Source: JADJOM01 sp963817435
GTDB lineage: Bacteria > Gemmatimonadota > Gemmatimonadetes > Gemmatimonadales > GWC2-71-9
Assembly: GCA_963817435.1 (NCBI GenBank)
Contig: CAWFNY010000002.1
Span: forward strand, 372,001-436,000
Reading direction: 5' to 3'
DNA length: 64,000 bases
In this document: positions 26,601 through 34,415 of the stretch, in pieces
Numbering within the stretch: position 1 is the stretch's first letter
Layout: each line of letters begins with the position of its first letter
Notes under the pieces: model-generated
Databases searched by the model: none
What the model was told of the DNA's origin: nothing
Seen by the model: the letters and a program-made list of their open reading frames with translations, nothing else
Program-made: the position numbers and the translations under genes

Positions 26601-27098
26601 GTTGTTGCCGAACTGGTCCTTGAGCTGGATCACCGGCTGCTGCGCGAGCGCCACCCCATTGGCGGCGGATACGGAGGGAGCGGTGGTGAAGACGAGGGCG
26701 GCCGCGGGGCCCGCGACCGCGGTGGCGTTGATCGTCACCGCCGTGAGGGATGCGACGGAGGCGCTGAGGGTGTTGGTGCCGGTCGCGGTACCGAGAGTCC
26801 AGCTCCCGACCTGCGCCACACCGGCGGCATCGGTCGTGGCCGTCCCGCCGGTGACGCTGCCGCCACCTGCCGTCACCGTGAAGGTGACCACCACGCCGGC
26901 GACGGCGCTGCCGCTCCTGTCCTTGACCACCACGCTCGGTGCCGTCGCGACGGCCGTGCCGACAACGCCCTGCTGGTTGTTGCCACCGGCGACGCCGATG
27001 CTCCTGGGGGAGTGATCCGAGGGCCCGGTGCTGTCCCCTCCGCATGCGGCGATCGCGACGAAGGCGGACAGAATTGCAATACGGGCGGCATTCCGCAT
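20646..27098 (-). CDS. Giant Ig-like / RCC1-repeat lipoprotein
   Basis: A 2150-residue lipoprotein, intact. The start at 27098 gives signal MRNAARIAILSAFVAIAACG with Cys at residue 19, followed by GGDSTGPSD. Residues about 30-1790 are tandem Ig-like domains of about 95-105 residues (signatures VTFTVTAGGGSVTGG, QVGSWTLGTATGTNTL, QQPVIQLKDQFGNNATQAG). Residues about 1795-2150 hold seven RCC1-type repeats, each with a CWG core (YCWGDN, SCWGSN, DCWGAN, NCWGIN, FCWGFN, YCWGLG, YCWGAD), which should fold as a seven-bladed propeller. It is probably a surface filament with a propeller tip for binding. The ligand is unknown. Confidence 0.85.
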   Translation of the reverse strand: MRNAARIAILSAFVAIAACGGDSTGPSDHSPRSIGVAGGNNQQGVVGTAVATAPSVVVKDRSGSAVAGVVVTFTVTAGGGSVTGGTATTDAAGVAQVGSWTLGTATGTNTLSASVASLTAVTINATAVAGPAAALVFTTAPSVSAANGVALAQQPVIQLKDQFGNNATQAGVSVLAAIATGGGTLGGLTSVPSNASGVVTFTNLSIGGTVGARTLSFTAAGLPALSSGSIALTAGPVASVTANSLTSLTGTAGAAVAPLPSVLVRDASNNPVAGASVTFAVATGGGAVTGATPLTDAAGVATVGSWTLGGTAGAQSLTATAGALAPITFAANAGPAAGSRITIATQPSAAATSGAPLAQQPVVRIEDGFGNLVTTATSTVTAALQGGGAVLGGTTSVAAVNGIATFTNLSITGTVGNYTLGFSGTSLTGAASSTIALGAGAAATISVNAGNNQNAPVGTAVAVAPSVLVVDGSGNPVSGTSVTFAVASGGGTITGGSTTTSASGIATLGSWTLGTGVGANTLTATSAGLAGSPVTFTATGTPGAGSLLSITTQPSANANYGVVLAQQPVIQLRDQNNNPVSLAGVLVTAAVASGGGTVSGGTTATTDVNGTATFSGLVLNGLVGTKTLGFSALGVTGVTSGSITLAGGAPSQVVMVTQPSSSAINGGIFAVQPVVRITDAGGNAVLQAGTAVTVAIASGGGTLGGTATVNTDGTGTATFSGLSITGTAGNHTLSFASSGLSTTTSNTIAITAGPATAIAIGAGDGQTAAAGSAVPVAPSVLVTDQSGNPVSGTSVTFAVATGGGSVVGGAATTNASGVAAVTNWTLGTVVGSNTLTATSTGLAGSPLTFTATGVAGVASKLVFLTPPSATASNGIALAQQPVVQLQDQFGNDVAQNGILVTAAVASGGGSVSGGTTATTNASGTATFSGLILNGLVGTKTLSFSASGVTAAVSGNITLAAGAASQVVMVTQPSTSAINGGVFATQPVVRITDAGGNAVLQAGTAVTVAIASGGGTLGGTATVNTDGTGTATFSGLSITGVAGNRTLSFSSAGLAAATSNTIAIAAGPATTVALSSGDGQTATVGTAVVSSPTVLVTDQSGNPVSGVAVNFAVATGGGSIAGGAASTNAGGLAVAGAWTLGTTAGANTVTATSIGLTGSPVTFTATGTPAAASQLTIMTQPSANATNGVALAQQPVVQLRDQFGNNVSQSGVVVTAAATSAGDSVSGGTTATTSAGGTATFSGLTLNGLVGNTTLSFSAPGITPVTSSTIALAAGAAAKVVMVTQPSVTAVNGVAFATQPVVRITDAGGNFVLQAGIIVTAAIATGGGTLGGNATVATDASGIATFSGLSITGTAGNHTLSFASSGLSTATSNTIATSAGAAATIAVSAGDAQTAAAGSAVAIPPSVLVTDQSGNPVSGTSVTFAVATGGGSIIGGAATSNASGIAAVTSWTLGTTAGSNTLTATSAGLTGSPLTFTATATAAAAAQLAITTQPSSTGTVGAALAAQPVVQLQDQFGNNVSQAGVVVTASIFSGGGSLAGSTTATTSAAGAATFSGLIVNGTAGTSQVLRFASGTLTAVNSTSITLSAGAATQIAITTQPSNTVVNGAVLSTQPVAQLKDVSGNNATTAGVNIVASPTGAPGGVTLGGTTTIATSASGTATFTNLSLTGLAGSYTLTFAKSGLTSAVSGAISLVAGAPANVTANSTLSQSGRVGAVVGTLPQVRVVDASGNPVSGATVTFAVTAGGGSVTGASPATDALGLATVGGWTLGKTVATNTVTATVGALPVVSFTATPTFVVNRVAGGGAFTCAVTVDGVPYCWGDNSTGALGDNSKSPHSTPAAVAGSNSFVSIAAGLGHTCGISAAGVASCWGSNASGQLGINSTTEKLIPTLVNGSLVFAAVDLGTDHSCGVTTGGAVDCWGANGSGQLGIGNTTQKLVPTQVAASGYSQVTSGVFYSCGRTTTGAGNCWGINGFGQLGDSTKTTRTSPTLVKGGLIFVEVVSSQTHSCGRTSAATVFCWGFNANGRLAQDTLTLTNNESLVPKQVLGLSSVAQLVAGQAHTCARTTSNQVYCWGLGDAGQLGTGDFNNRQAATLVSLPGGVSGFVSIAAGAAHTCGVTSTGALYCWGADNNGQLGDGGFSDQNLPTLVANP
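24002..25088. repeat. 939-bp higher-order repeat inside the Ig/RCC1 gene
   Basis: Positions 24002-24149 recur almost base for base at 24941-25088, an offset of 939 bp or 313 codons (about three Ig domains). The encoded string NTDGTGTATFSGLSITG is identical in both. Synonymous identity as well as protein identity indicates recent duplication or gene conversion. Confidence 0.7.
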
Positions 27099-27141
27099 GG
27101 GGCGGTCCTCGAAACCAGGGATGCAGGAGCGGCTAAGTAGT

Positions 27142-27172
27142 TGTGCCGGGCGCTCGGCATCGCCCGGACACA
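27142..27172 (-). terminator. Possible terminator hairpin downstream of Mur ligase-like gene
   Basis: CCGGGCG (27146-27152) pairs with CGCCCGG (27161-27167), with flanking TGTG/CACA. It lies between the Mur ligase-like gene and the start of the Ig/RCC1 gene. No T-run follows, so it could equally be a leader structure of the latter. Confidence 0.35.
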
Positions 27173-27335
27173 GAGAACAAGCCTTCACCCAACAAGAAAC
27201 GTGCCCCGGAAATACCCGGAGCATGTGGAGGCAGCTCATTGTCGCTTCGGGAGTTAGGGCGCCGACCGACGAGGCTGAGAATGGGGGGTAGGCCGAGCGG
27301 TGATAGACCGGTGCAGCGACTGCGGATGCTGGCGA

Positions 27336-29066
27336 TCAGACCGGGACGGGGGTGCCCGGCGCCCAATGCGCTGTCTGCAGCCGGTCGAGCAGCGCCAGGC
27401 AGCGTTCCCGCTCGCTGTGCAGCGGCAGCAGCAGGAGGTCGCCCGGCCGGGCCCAGGCGAGCGCAGCGAGGACGGCATCGAACTCCGAGTCCGCACGGCC
27501 GATGGCCGCGGCTGGTGCCCCGAGCCGCCGGAACTCCGCCTCGAGCACGCGGGTGACCTCGCCGGGGGCGCGACCACGGAGATACTGCGCCATCTCCTTG
27601 AGCTGGATGCGATCGGGATAGAAGCGCCAGGCGCTCCGGGCGAATTCCCGGATGGCGGCGTCATCGCGGTCCCCGGCCTGCCCCATGAGGATCAGCCGCC
27701 GCTTGCCAGGCAGACTCGCCGCAAACCCGACCATCGCATTCATGCCGTGGGGATTGTGGGCGAAGTCGACGACGACGGTGACGCCACCGAGGTCGAAGAG
27801 ATTCAGGCGCCCAGGATTGTCGTCGGCGCTGCCGCGGAACCGGGTGAGGCCCCGCGAGATGGTCGCCGGGCCGAGTCCCAGGGTGGCCGCAACGGCAACC
27901 GCACCGAGGACGTTGGCGACGTTGTGCCGCGCGGCGCCGTGCAGGGTGATGGGGACGTCCGCAACCGGGGCGACCACGTGGGCCTCGTGGTCCCGCACCA
28001 GCACCAACGTGTTCTCGACGACGGTGACCGCCTCTCCGCCGGCGGCCATGTGGGCGCGGAGCACCGGATTGGCGGCGTCCGCCGCGAACCAGGTGACGGG
28101 CACCTCCAGGCGCGGGGCAGCGGCCACGAGCTGGGGGTCCTCGGCGTTGAGCACCAGCCGGCCATCGCGATCGAGCGCCCGGGCGACGATGAGCTTGGCG
28201 TCCGCGAGGCCAGCGAGATCGGTGATGCCGAACTCGCCGAAGTGATCCTCCGCGATGTTGGTGATGATCGCGGCATCGGCGCGGTCGACCGCGAGTCCCC
28301 GGCGAAGCATGCCGCCACGAGCAGTCTCGAGGACGGCCACCTCCACCCGCGGATCGCGCAGCACCATGCGCGCACCTCCGGGACCGGACCAGTCACCCCG
28401 CTCGAGTACCTCGCCGCCCACGCTGACGGTGTCGCTGCAGCACATCCCCACGGTGCGACCGGCCGCGGTAAGAATTGCGGTGAGCAGCCGCACCGTGGTG
28501 GTCTTGCCGTTGGAACCGGTGACCAGCACCGCCGGGACATCATGGACCTGCGACCAATTGACCGCGGAGGGGGACGGCACCTGGTCGAGGGTCCAGCTCC
28601 GGCACCCGGTGCCACTGCCGACCGACGCGACGTGGTCATCCACGAGGAAGGTGACGCCGTGCGCGGCAGCCGCCCGCTGCATCACGAGCAGCGCCGGGTT
28701 TGCCTCCATCTGGATGATGTGCCGGAGCAGCGCGGTGGCATGCTCGAGGTCCGGCGCCGGGGTGCCGGTGAGGGCTGCATTGGCGGCACCGAGCGCCCAC
28801 TCGTTCACTTCGGTCGCGGCGTAGAGGGCGTCCAGCGGCGCGCTGATGACGAGGCTCGCCCCACCGGGAAAGCGCCGGATCCGGGTCGCCTCCTCCCGCC
28901 AGCCGATCGCGTCGAGGATGATTCGAGCGGATTCTTCCCAGGCGCGAAGCGCTCGCGGGGCCTCGTGATCGGCGACCGTGACGTCAAGCACCGCGCCGAC
29001 CCGGTCCCAGTAGAGGTTGGGCCCGGTGAGCCGGCGGGAGTCGTCGAGAAACAGGGGATCGGACAT
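27336..29066 (-). CDS. Mur ligase family protein, CphA-like without ATP-grasp domain
   Basis: A 576-residue cytoplasmic ATP-dependent ligase. The start at 29066 (MSDPLFLDD) sits 28 bp after cphA. The N-terminus (SRRLTGPNLYW) resembles the opening of cyanophycin synthetases. After about 170 residues of unassigned sequence comes a Mur ligase domain with P-loop VTGSNGKTTTVRLL at about 178, LETARGGMLRRGL, ITNIAEDHFGEFG, HNVANVLGA and VVVDFAHNPHGMNAM. There is no ATP-grasp domain, unlike CphA. Context ties it to cyanophycin. It may add Arg or another residue, or act with CphA. The exact reaction is not known to me. Confidence 0.8.
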   Translation of the reverse strand: MSDPLFLDDSRRLTGPNLYWDRVGAVLDVTVADHEAPRALRAWEESARIILDAIGWREEATRIRRFPGGASLVISAPLDALYAATEVNEWALGAANAALTGTPAPDLEHATALLRHIIQMEANPALLVMQRAAAAHGVTFLVDDHVASVGSGTGCRSWTLDQVPSPSAVNWSQVHDVPAVLVTGSNGKTTTVRLLTAILTAAGRTVGMCCSDTVSVGGEVLERGDWSGPGGARMVLRDPRVEVAVLETARGGMLRRGLAVDRADAAIITNIAEDHFGEFGITDLAGLADAKLIVARALDRDGRLVLNAEDPQLVAAAPRLEVPVTWFAADAANPVLRAHMAAGGEAVTVVENTLVLVRDHEAHVVAPVADVPITLHGAARHNVANVLGAVAVAATLGLGPATISRGLTRFRGSADDNPGRLNLFDLGGVTVVVDFAHNPHGMNAMVGFAASLPGKRRLILMGQAGDRDDAAIREFARSAWRFYPDRIQLKEMAQYLRGRAPGEVTRVLEAEFRRLGAPAAAIGRADSEFDAVLAALAWARPGDLLLLPLHSERERCLALLDRLQTAHWAPGTPVPV

Positions 29067-29094
29067 GGGGCGGTGCCGCGCCGGGGCGCGGCCG

Positions 29095-31884
29095 CTAGTC
29101 CTCGAGTTCCGGACCGCGGGCGACGCGAACGCCGCGCTCGTCACGCACCAGCGCGTCGTACTCGCCGATCAGCGGCTCCTCGATCACCGGCACCTCCATC
29201 ACGACCGGCACCGGCGCCCGATCGTCCGGCGACTCGGCCTCCGGACGGAAGTTGATGACCTGCTTCCAGGTGCGATTGATCGCATCGGCGAAGATGAGGA
29301 GCAGGTCGCCGGGGCGCGCCATGCCGAGCGCATGGGCGACCGCCGTCTCCTCGTCGGGAATGAGGGTGATCTGCTCGGCGGGCACATCCGCGGCCAGCAG
29401 CGCCTCCCGCAGCAGCATCGGGACCTCGTCCGACGCACGGCCGCGGAGCCGGTCGTCGCGGCGGCAGATGTAGCGGTCGAAGTGCCCCGCGCAGGTCTGG
29501 CTGATCTCGCGAATATCCTCGTCGCGGCGGTCCCCGGGCGCGGCGAGCACCACGATGCGCTGGCCGCGGGGCTCGAGGCGATCGACGAGCTGGCACATCA
29601 CCTGAATGGCGGCCGGGTTGTGGCCGTAGTCGACGATCACCTTGAAGGGGTGCTCGTCGTAGACGTTCATGCGGCCCGGCGCCTGGAAGAAGGTGGTGTC
29701 GAACGTCCGGAGCCCGTGCCGGATGTCCTCCAGCTTCACGCCCATGCTGAACGCCAGCGCCGCCGCGAACATCGCGTTCTGCACGTTGTGGAGCGCGCGG
29801 CCCTCGAGCGTCGCGGGGATCAGGTGGGTCCAGACCAGCGGGATGTGCGCGCCTTTGTCAAAGAGGGTGATCATCTGTCCGTTGATGCCCGCCTCGAGGA
29901 CGACGGCCCGCCCGCCCGAGCGGATGTGTTCGCGCACCAGGCCGTGGCTGTTGTTCATCGTGACGTAGCAGACGTTCTTCGCGTGGGTGTAGTCGGCCAT
30001 GCGGAGGCAGTGCGGATCGTCGGCGTTGAGCACCACGGTGTCCTTCGCCACCTCGACCGGAATCCGCTTGACCAGCGCGAGCTGTTCGAGCGTATCGACA
30101 CCCTTGAGGCCCAGGTGGTCGGACTGGACGTTCAGCACCGCGGCCACGTCGATGAACCGGGTCCCCATCCCGGCGCGCAACAGTCCGCCGCGCGCCACCT
30201 CCAGCACCGCCACCTCGACCTGCGGATCCATCAGGACCATGCGGGTCGCGACCGGGCCGGTCATGTCCCCCCTCACCGTGCACTGGCCGTCGACGTAGAC
30301 ACCGTCGGTCGTCGTCAGGCCGACGTAGCGGCCGGCCAGCTTGTGGATGTGCGCGAGCATGCGCGCCGTAGTGGTCTTGCCGTTGGTGCCGGTGACGGCG
30401 GCGATGGGAATCCGGGCCGGCGTGCCCGGCGGGAAGAGCATGTCGAGGACGGGGCCCGCGACGTCCCGCGGCTTCCCCTCGCTCGGCGCGGTATGCATGC
30501 GGAACCCGGGCGCGGCATTCACCTCGCAGATGGCGCCGCCATTCTCCTTGTAGGAGACGGCGATGTCGGGTGTCAGGAAGTCCACGCCACCGACGTCGAG
30601 CCCGAGCGCCTTCACGGTGCGGACCGCCATCTCGACGTTGTCGGGATGCACGATGTCCGTCACGTCGATCGCGGTGCCGCCGGTGCTCAGATTACCAGTG
30701 GAGCGGAGGTAGAGCACCTCACCGGCCGGCGGCACCGTGGCGGCGGTGTAGCCCTTCTGCGCCAGCAGCCGCCCGGCTTGAGCGTCGAGCTCGAGCCGCG
30801 TGAGCACCTTCTCGTGGCCCACGCCGCGGCGGGGATCGCTGTTGACGAGGGCGACCAGCTCCTCAACCGTGTGGGTACCATCGCCGACGACGTGCCCCGG
30901 CACCCGCCTGGCGACCGCGACGAGCTGGCCGTTGACGACCAGCATCCGGTGGTCCTCACCCTGGATGAAGCTCTCGACGATCACGCTCTGGCTGTGCTGC
31001 TGCGCCTGCGGGAATGCCGCACGCACCTGCGCCTCGTCGGTCAGGTGGATCGCGACGCCTCGGCCGTGGTTCGCGTTGTAGGGCTTCACCACGACGGGAT
31101 AGCCGATGTCGCGCGCGGCGCGGACCGCCTGTTCCTCGCGGGACACCAGCCGCTGCTTGGGGACCGGCAGTCCGAGGTTGGCGAGGATCTTGTTGGTCTC
31201 TTCCTTGTCGGAGGCGAGTTCGACCGCGATGTGCGGCGTGCGGCTGGTGATCGTCGCCTGGATGCGCTGCTGGTGCATCCCGTGACCGAACTGGATCAGG
31301 CTGTACTGGTTGAGCCGGATCCATGGGATGCCGCGCGCTTCCGCCGTGCGCACCAGTGAGGCGGTGCTCGGTCCGAGGTGGCGGCGCTGCGCGAACTTGA
31401 TGAAGCCCTCGAGCTCCCGGATGAGGTCGAAGCCGGGGGGCACCACGCCTGACGGGCGGAGCTCTTCGGGCAGCAGCGCGGTCAGCAGCGTGAGGCCGAG
31501 ATTCCCCGCCTCGATGCCGACGTCGGCCTGTTCGTACTGGTAGACCACGGTGTAGTGGCCCGGTTTGTCCGCGGAGCGGGTCTTCCCGAAGGTGACATGC
31601 TCCCCTGCCGATTCCTGCAGTTCGATGGCGACGTGCTCGAGGACGTGCCCGAGCCAGGTGCCGCCGTCCTCCCGGCAGCGGCGCAGGAAGCCGCCCGGCA
31701 CCCCGAAGGAGCAACCGTGATCGGCGAGGCCCGGGAGTGCCGCGAGGAGCGCGTCGACATAGCTCGCGCCGAGGCGGCCGGTGGGCCATGCCTCGAGGGC
31801 GCCGAGGTCGAGATCGAGCTTGATGACCGGGAAATGGGCGTAGAGGCTGGGGCCGACGAACACCGATCGGTCGAGAATGCGCAT
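29095..31884 (-). CDS. cphA: Cyanophycin synthetase
   Basis: A 929-residue enzyme that polymerises aspartate and arginine into cyanophycin using ATP. The domain order is the classical one: N-terminal domain (1-165, RILDRSVFVGPSLY and LGHVLEHVAIELQ), ATP-grasp domain that adds Asp (about 210-475, with YPVVVKPYNANHGRGVA, VESFIQGEDHRMLVV and CEVNAAPGFRMH), and Mur ligase domain that adds Arg (P-loop VTGTNGKTTTARML at about 496, LEVARGGLLRAG, NVQSDHLG, DYGHNPAAIQ). The length is within the family range (850-950). It lies 119 bp after cyanophycinase and 28 bp before the Mur ligase-like gene, forming a cyanophycin operon. Confidence 0.96.
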   Translation of the reverse strand: MRILDRSVFVGPSLYAHFPVIKLDLDLGALEAWPTGRLGASYVDALLAALPGLADHGCSFGVPGGFLRRCREDGGTWLGHVLEHVAIELQESAGEHVTFGKTRSADKPGHYTVVYQYEQADVGIEAGNLGLTLLTALLPEELRPSGVVPPGFDLIRELEGFIKFAQRRHLGPSTASLVRTAEARGIPWIRLNQYSLIQFGHGMHQQRIQATITSRTPHIAVELASDKEETNKILANLGLPVPKQRLVSREEQAVRAARDIGYPVVVKPYNANHGRGVAIHLTDEAQVRAAFPQAQQHSQSVIVESFIQGEDHRMLVVNGQLVAVARRVPGHVVGDGTHTVEELVALVNSDPRRGVGHEKVLTRLELDAQAGRLLAQKGYTAATVPPAGEVLYLRSTGNLSTGGTAIDVTDIVHPDNVEMAVRTVKALGLDVGGVDFLTPDIAVSYKENGGAICEVNAAPGFRMHTAPSEGKPRDVAGPVLDMLFPPGTPARIPIAAVTGTNGKTTTARMLAHIHKLAGRYVGLTTTDGVYVDGQCTVRGDMTGPVATRMVLMDPQVEVAVLEVARGGLLRAGMGTRFIDVAAVLNVQSDHLGLKGVDTLEQLALVKRIPVEVAKDTVVLNADDPHCLRMADYTHAKNVCYVTMNNSHGLVREHIRSGGRAVVLEAGINGQMITLFDKGAHIPLVWTHLIPATLEGRALHNVQNAMFAAALAFSMGVKLEDIRHGLRTFDTTFFQAPGRMNVYDEHPFKVIVDYGHNPAAIQVMCQLVDRLEPRGQRIVVLAAPGDRRDEDIREISQTCAGHFDRYICRRDDRLRGRASDEVPMLLREALLAADVPAEQITLIPDEETAVAHALGMARPGDLLLIFADAINRTWKQVINFRPEAESPDDRAPVPVVMEVPVIEEPLIGEYDALVRDERGVRVARGPELED

Positions 31885-32003
31885 GACGAAGCTCGCGGGC
31901 GGATAGCCGGAGACGAGAAGGGCGCGGCTGGCATCGATACTCTACAGGACCCTCACGGAATCGGATAGAGGGCGGGGGGCGGACAGGCGGGAGGGCGGAC
32001 CGA

Positions 32004-32846
32004 TCAGCCCTTGCCCGCCGCGACCGCCCCGGAGCTTGCCTCGCGGGTGTGCAGGTTGAACGTCGCGCCGGGGATGAGGATGTGGAGCTTCACGCCGAGC
32101 ATGCAGACCGGGTCGTTGCGCTGGGCGAGGTCCATCGAGCTGAACTCGAGACCGGAGGGATCGATGATGGTGATCGCGCCCGACCCCACGATCTCGACCG
32201 AGTTGTCCGGCGCGATGAAGGCCGCGGTGTCCTCGTCGAGTCCGAGGCCGATCGCAAACGGGTTGTAGGCCAGCGCCGTAAGCAGCCGGCCGAGCCGGTC
32301 GCGCTGGCGGAAGTGCTGGTCGATGATGACCCGGTTGGTCAGGCCGAGACCGGGGGAGACCGTCACGCTGCCGGCGCGGGGGGAGGCGCCCTCGTCCCCG
32401 TGCGCGATCATGTGCTCCGAGAGAAAGGCGGCGCCCGCGGAGGTGCCCGCGACGGGCACACCGGCCGCGCTCATGAGCCGGATCCGCTTCGCCACCGAGG
32501 TCCCACCGAGGTGGGTTGAGAGGCGGAGCTGGTTGCCGCCGGTCATGAAGACCCCGGTGGCCTGTGCCAGGCGCTCCAGCATGTCCTCCCGCTCGCAATC
32601 CCGCCGGTCCTCGAACGGCAGCGCCTCGGCCATGTCGACGCCGATCTCGCGGAACACCCGCTCGTAGCGCGCACCCGTGTCGGCGGCGAGCGAGGCGGTG
32701 GGAATGATCGCGATGCGGGCCCGCTTGCCGCCGCACAGCTTGACGAAGCGCCGGAGGATCGGCGAGTCGTGGGCCTTGGCCTCCGCGCCCCCGACCGGAA
32801 TGATGTACCCGCGCGTCTCCCCGGGCGCGACCTGTGCCGGGCTCAT
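32004..32846 (-). CDS. cphB: Cyanophycinase
   Basis: A 280-residue serine peptidase (family S51) that cuts cyanophycin into beta-Asp-Arg dipeptides. The start at 32846 is chosen because it overlaps the iadA stop as ATGA, giving translational coupling. Family motifs are IPVGGAEAK, IIPTAS, FMTGGNQLRLS, the nucleophile elbow AGTSAGAAFLSE (Ser in TSAGA), DQHFRQRDRLGRL and GLGLDEDTAAF. It has no clear signal peptide, so it acts in the cytoplasm on stored granules. Confidence 0.94.
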   Translation of the reverse strand: MSPAQVAPGETRGYIIPVGGAEAKAHDSPILRRFVKLCGGKRARIAIIPTASLAADTGARYERVFREIGVDMAEALPFEDRRDCEREDMLERLAQATGVFMTGGNQLRLSTHLGGTSVAKRIRLMSAAGVPVAGTSAGAAFLSEHMIAHGDEGASPRAGSVTVSPGLGLTNRVIIDQHFRQRDRLGRLLTALAYNPFAIGLGLDEDTAAFIAPDNSVEIVGSGAITIIDPSGLEFSSMDLAQRNDPVCMLGVKLHILIPGATFNLHTREASSGAVAAGKG

Positions 32847-34036
32847 GTCTCTGCTCCCTCGAAAGTTCCCTGAACGACGGCCGATCCATCGACGATGTGC
32901 CATCGTCCGCCGGCCATGACATCGGTGATGCGGCCCGCGCCGTCGAGCACCGCCAGATCGGCATCGGCGCCGGCCATGAGGCGGCCCTTGGCCCCGAGCC
33001 TGAGCAGTGCGGCGACGTTGCTGGTGAAGGGCGGCAGCGCGCGCTCGAGCGGGACGCGTGCCGCGAGCAGTGCTCGCAGCACTTCCGCGAGCGAACCGGG
33101 ATCGCCGACCTCGATGCTGGCCACGCGGCCGTCGGCATCGAAGGTGGGCAGGCAGCCGCCGCCATCGGAACTCACCGTGATTCTGTCAGGCGGGTGGCCG
33201 GCCTTCCAGTAGCGCTGCAGCGCCTCGGTGGCGGGCCAGGCATCCTCGCCGTCGGCGACCGGGAAGCTGGTCAGGTCGATCGTGACGCCATGCGCGACCA
33301 GGGCCATCGCCTCCTCGAACAGGGCGCGTCTCCGGTTGACGTGCGTCGGGTTGAAGACCCGGGCCGGCAGCTCGCTCTCGGCGATGGCGCGGCGCACCAG
33401 CTCGAGGCCACGGGGGCCGTCGCCCAGATGCAGGTGCACGATCCCGGCCTTCCCCGTCATCAGCCCGGCGACATGCGCCTCCGCGGCGAGGCGAAGCAGC
33501 TCGTCGAAGGTCGGCTGGCTGGAGCGATGATCGCTGAGCGCCACCTCGCCCACGCCGAGCACCGGATCGATGTGCACGATGTCGCCGCGCACCGTACCGG
33601 TGATGGTGGCCGGCGGGAGATGGTAGCCGCCGGTGTGACAGAAGGCGCCGAGTCCCTCGGCCCGGAGACCGCGCACGGTGGCGACCAGCTCGGCCGGGGT
33701 ACGGACGATGTCGTCGGTGCCGAGCACGCCGACCACGGTGGTGATCCCGTTCCGGGTGAAGCGGGTCAGCGGCACCGGCGGGACGCGGGTCTCGAACCCG
33801 GCCTCGCCACCGCCGCCGGTCAGGTGCGCATGCCCGTCGATCAGCCCCGGAATGACGCGCCGGCCGCCGAGGTCCCGGAGCCGGGCGCCGAGCGAGGCAG
33901 GCAGCGCCGGACGGTCGGAGCCGATCCAGACGATCCGCCCAGCCGCGACCAGCAGGTGGGCAGGGCCCACCCGCTGGGGTGCATAGAGCTCGGCGTTGGT
34001 CAGGAGCTCGAGTGAACCGCCCGGAGAAGTAGCCAT
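32843..34036 (-). CDS. iadA: Isoaspartyl dipeptidase (beta-aspartyl-peptidase)
   Basis: A 397-residue amidohydrolase that hydrolyses beta-aspartyl dipeptides, here most likely the beta-Asp-Arg released by cyanophycinase. Binuclear zinc site motifs are seen: VIPGLIDGHAHLTGGGGE (HxH), the carboxylated-Lys region LMTGKAGIVHLHLGD, FNPTHVNRR and ITVSSDGGGCLP (Asp). It ends with an amidohydrolase-type C-terminus (LMAGADADLAVLDG). It is the first gene of the cyanophycin operon and overlaps cyanophycinase by four bases. Confidence 0.92.
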   Translation of the reverse strand: MATSPGGSLELLTNAELYAPQRVGPAHLLVAAGRIVWIGSDRPALPASLGARLRDLGGRRVIPGLIDGHAHLTGGGGEAGFETRVPPVPLTRFTRNGITTVVGVLGTDDIVRTPAELVATVRGLRAEGLGAFCHTGGYHLPPATITGTVRGDIVHIDPVLGVGEVALSDHRSSQPTFDELLRLAAEAHVAGLMTGKAGIVHLHLGDGPRGLELVRRAIAESELPARVFNPTHVNRRRALFEEAMALVAHGVTIDLTSFPVADGEDAWPATEALQRYWKAGHPPDRITVSSDGGGCLPTFDADGRVASIEVGDPGSLAEVLRALLAARVPLERALPPFTSNVAALLRLGAKGRLMAGADADLAVLDGAGRITDVMAGGRWHIVDGSAVVQGTFEGAET

Positions 34037-34093
34037 CGAGTGGCGGAAAGCTACAGCAGCGCGGAGGCCTTGGGAATCATGAACGGCGCCATG

Positions 34094-34142
34094 ACAGACG
34101 CGGCCCCGACCGCCGTTCAGGCAGCCGGGGCCGTTCGTCTGT
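34094..34142 (-). terminator. Long hairpin ending the oxidase operon
   Basis: CGGCCCCG (34101-34108) pairs with CGGGGCCG (34126-34133), and ACAGACG (34094-34100) with CGTCTGT (34136-34142). It lies 25 bp after the last small gene of the oxidase operon and 58 bp before the iadA start. No long T-run follows. Confidence 0.6.
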
Positions 34143-34166
34143 GGTGGAATGCTGCGGCGGAGCGGC

Positions 34167-34334
34167 CTATTCCTCCGAGAACTTGTTGCGGCGGCGGTAC
34201 GCCATCATCGCGATGCCGGCGCACACGAAGAACGACGGCAGGACCAGAATCAGCATTCCGCCCATCATGGCGCGCATGAACCTGGCCATCGCCTCGATGC
34301 CGGTGACACCGGCGCACCAGTACTGCCAGATCAT
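34167..34334 (-). CDS. 55-residue single-span membrane protein in oxidase operon
   Basis: A small open frame beginning MIWQYWCAGVTGIEAMA and ending YRRRNKFSEE. It has one hydrophobic helix (about 24-46, GGMLILVLPSFFVCAGIAMM) flanked by a basic cytoplasmic tail. A strong GGAGGAG ribosome-binding site lies 9 bp before the ATG. It sits 81 bp after the subunit IV gene and before a terminator. The start signal, topology and position suggest a small oxidase accessory or assembly peptide. I do not recognise a family. Confidence 0.65.
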   Translation of the reverse strand: MIWQYWCAGVTGIEAMARFMRAMMGGMLILVLPSFFVCAGIAMMAYRRRNKFSEE

Positions 34335-34415
34335 GATGTCTCACTCCTCCGTCAGCCTCGCCCGCCGGACCGCAGGGAACGGCACCGGCGTCCTGTCCTG
34401 CCCCTCCCCTGCCTC

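Noticed and set aside
20646..27098. Regular repeats that could be mistaken for a CRISPR or tandem-repeat array
   Set aside because: The period is a multiple of three with protein-level conservation of Ig domains and no constant-length unique spacers.
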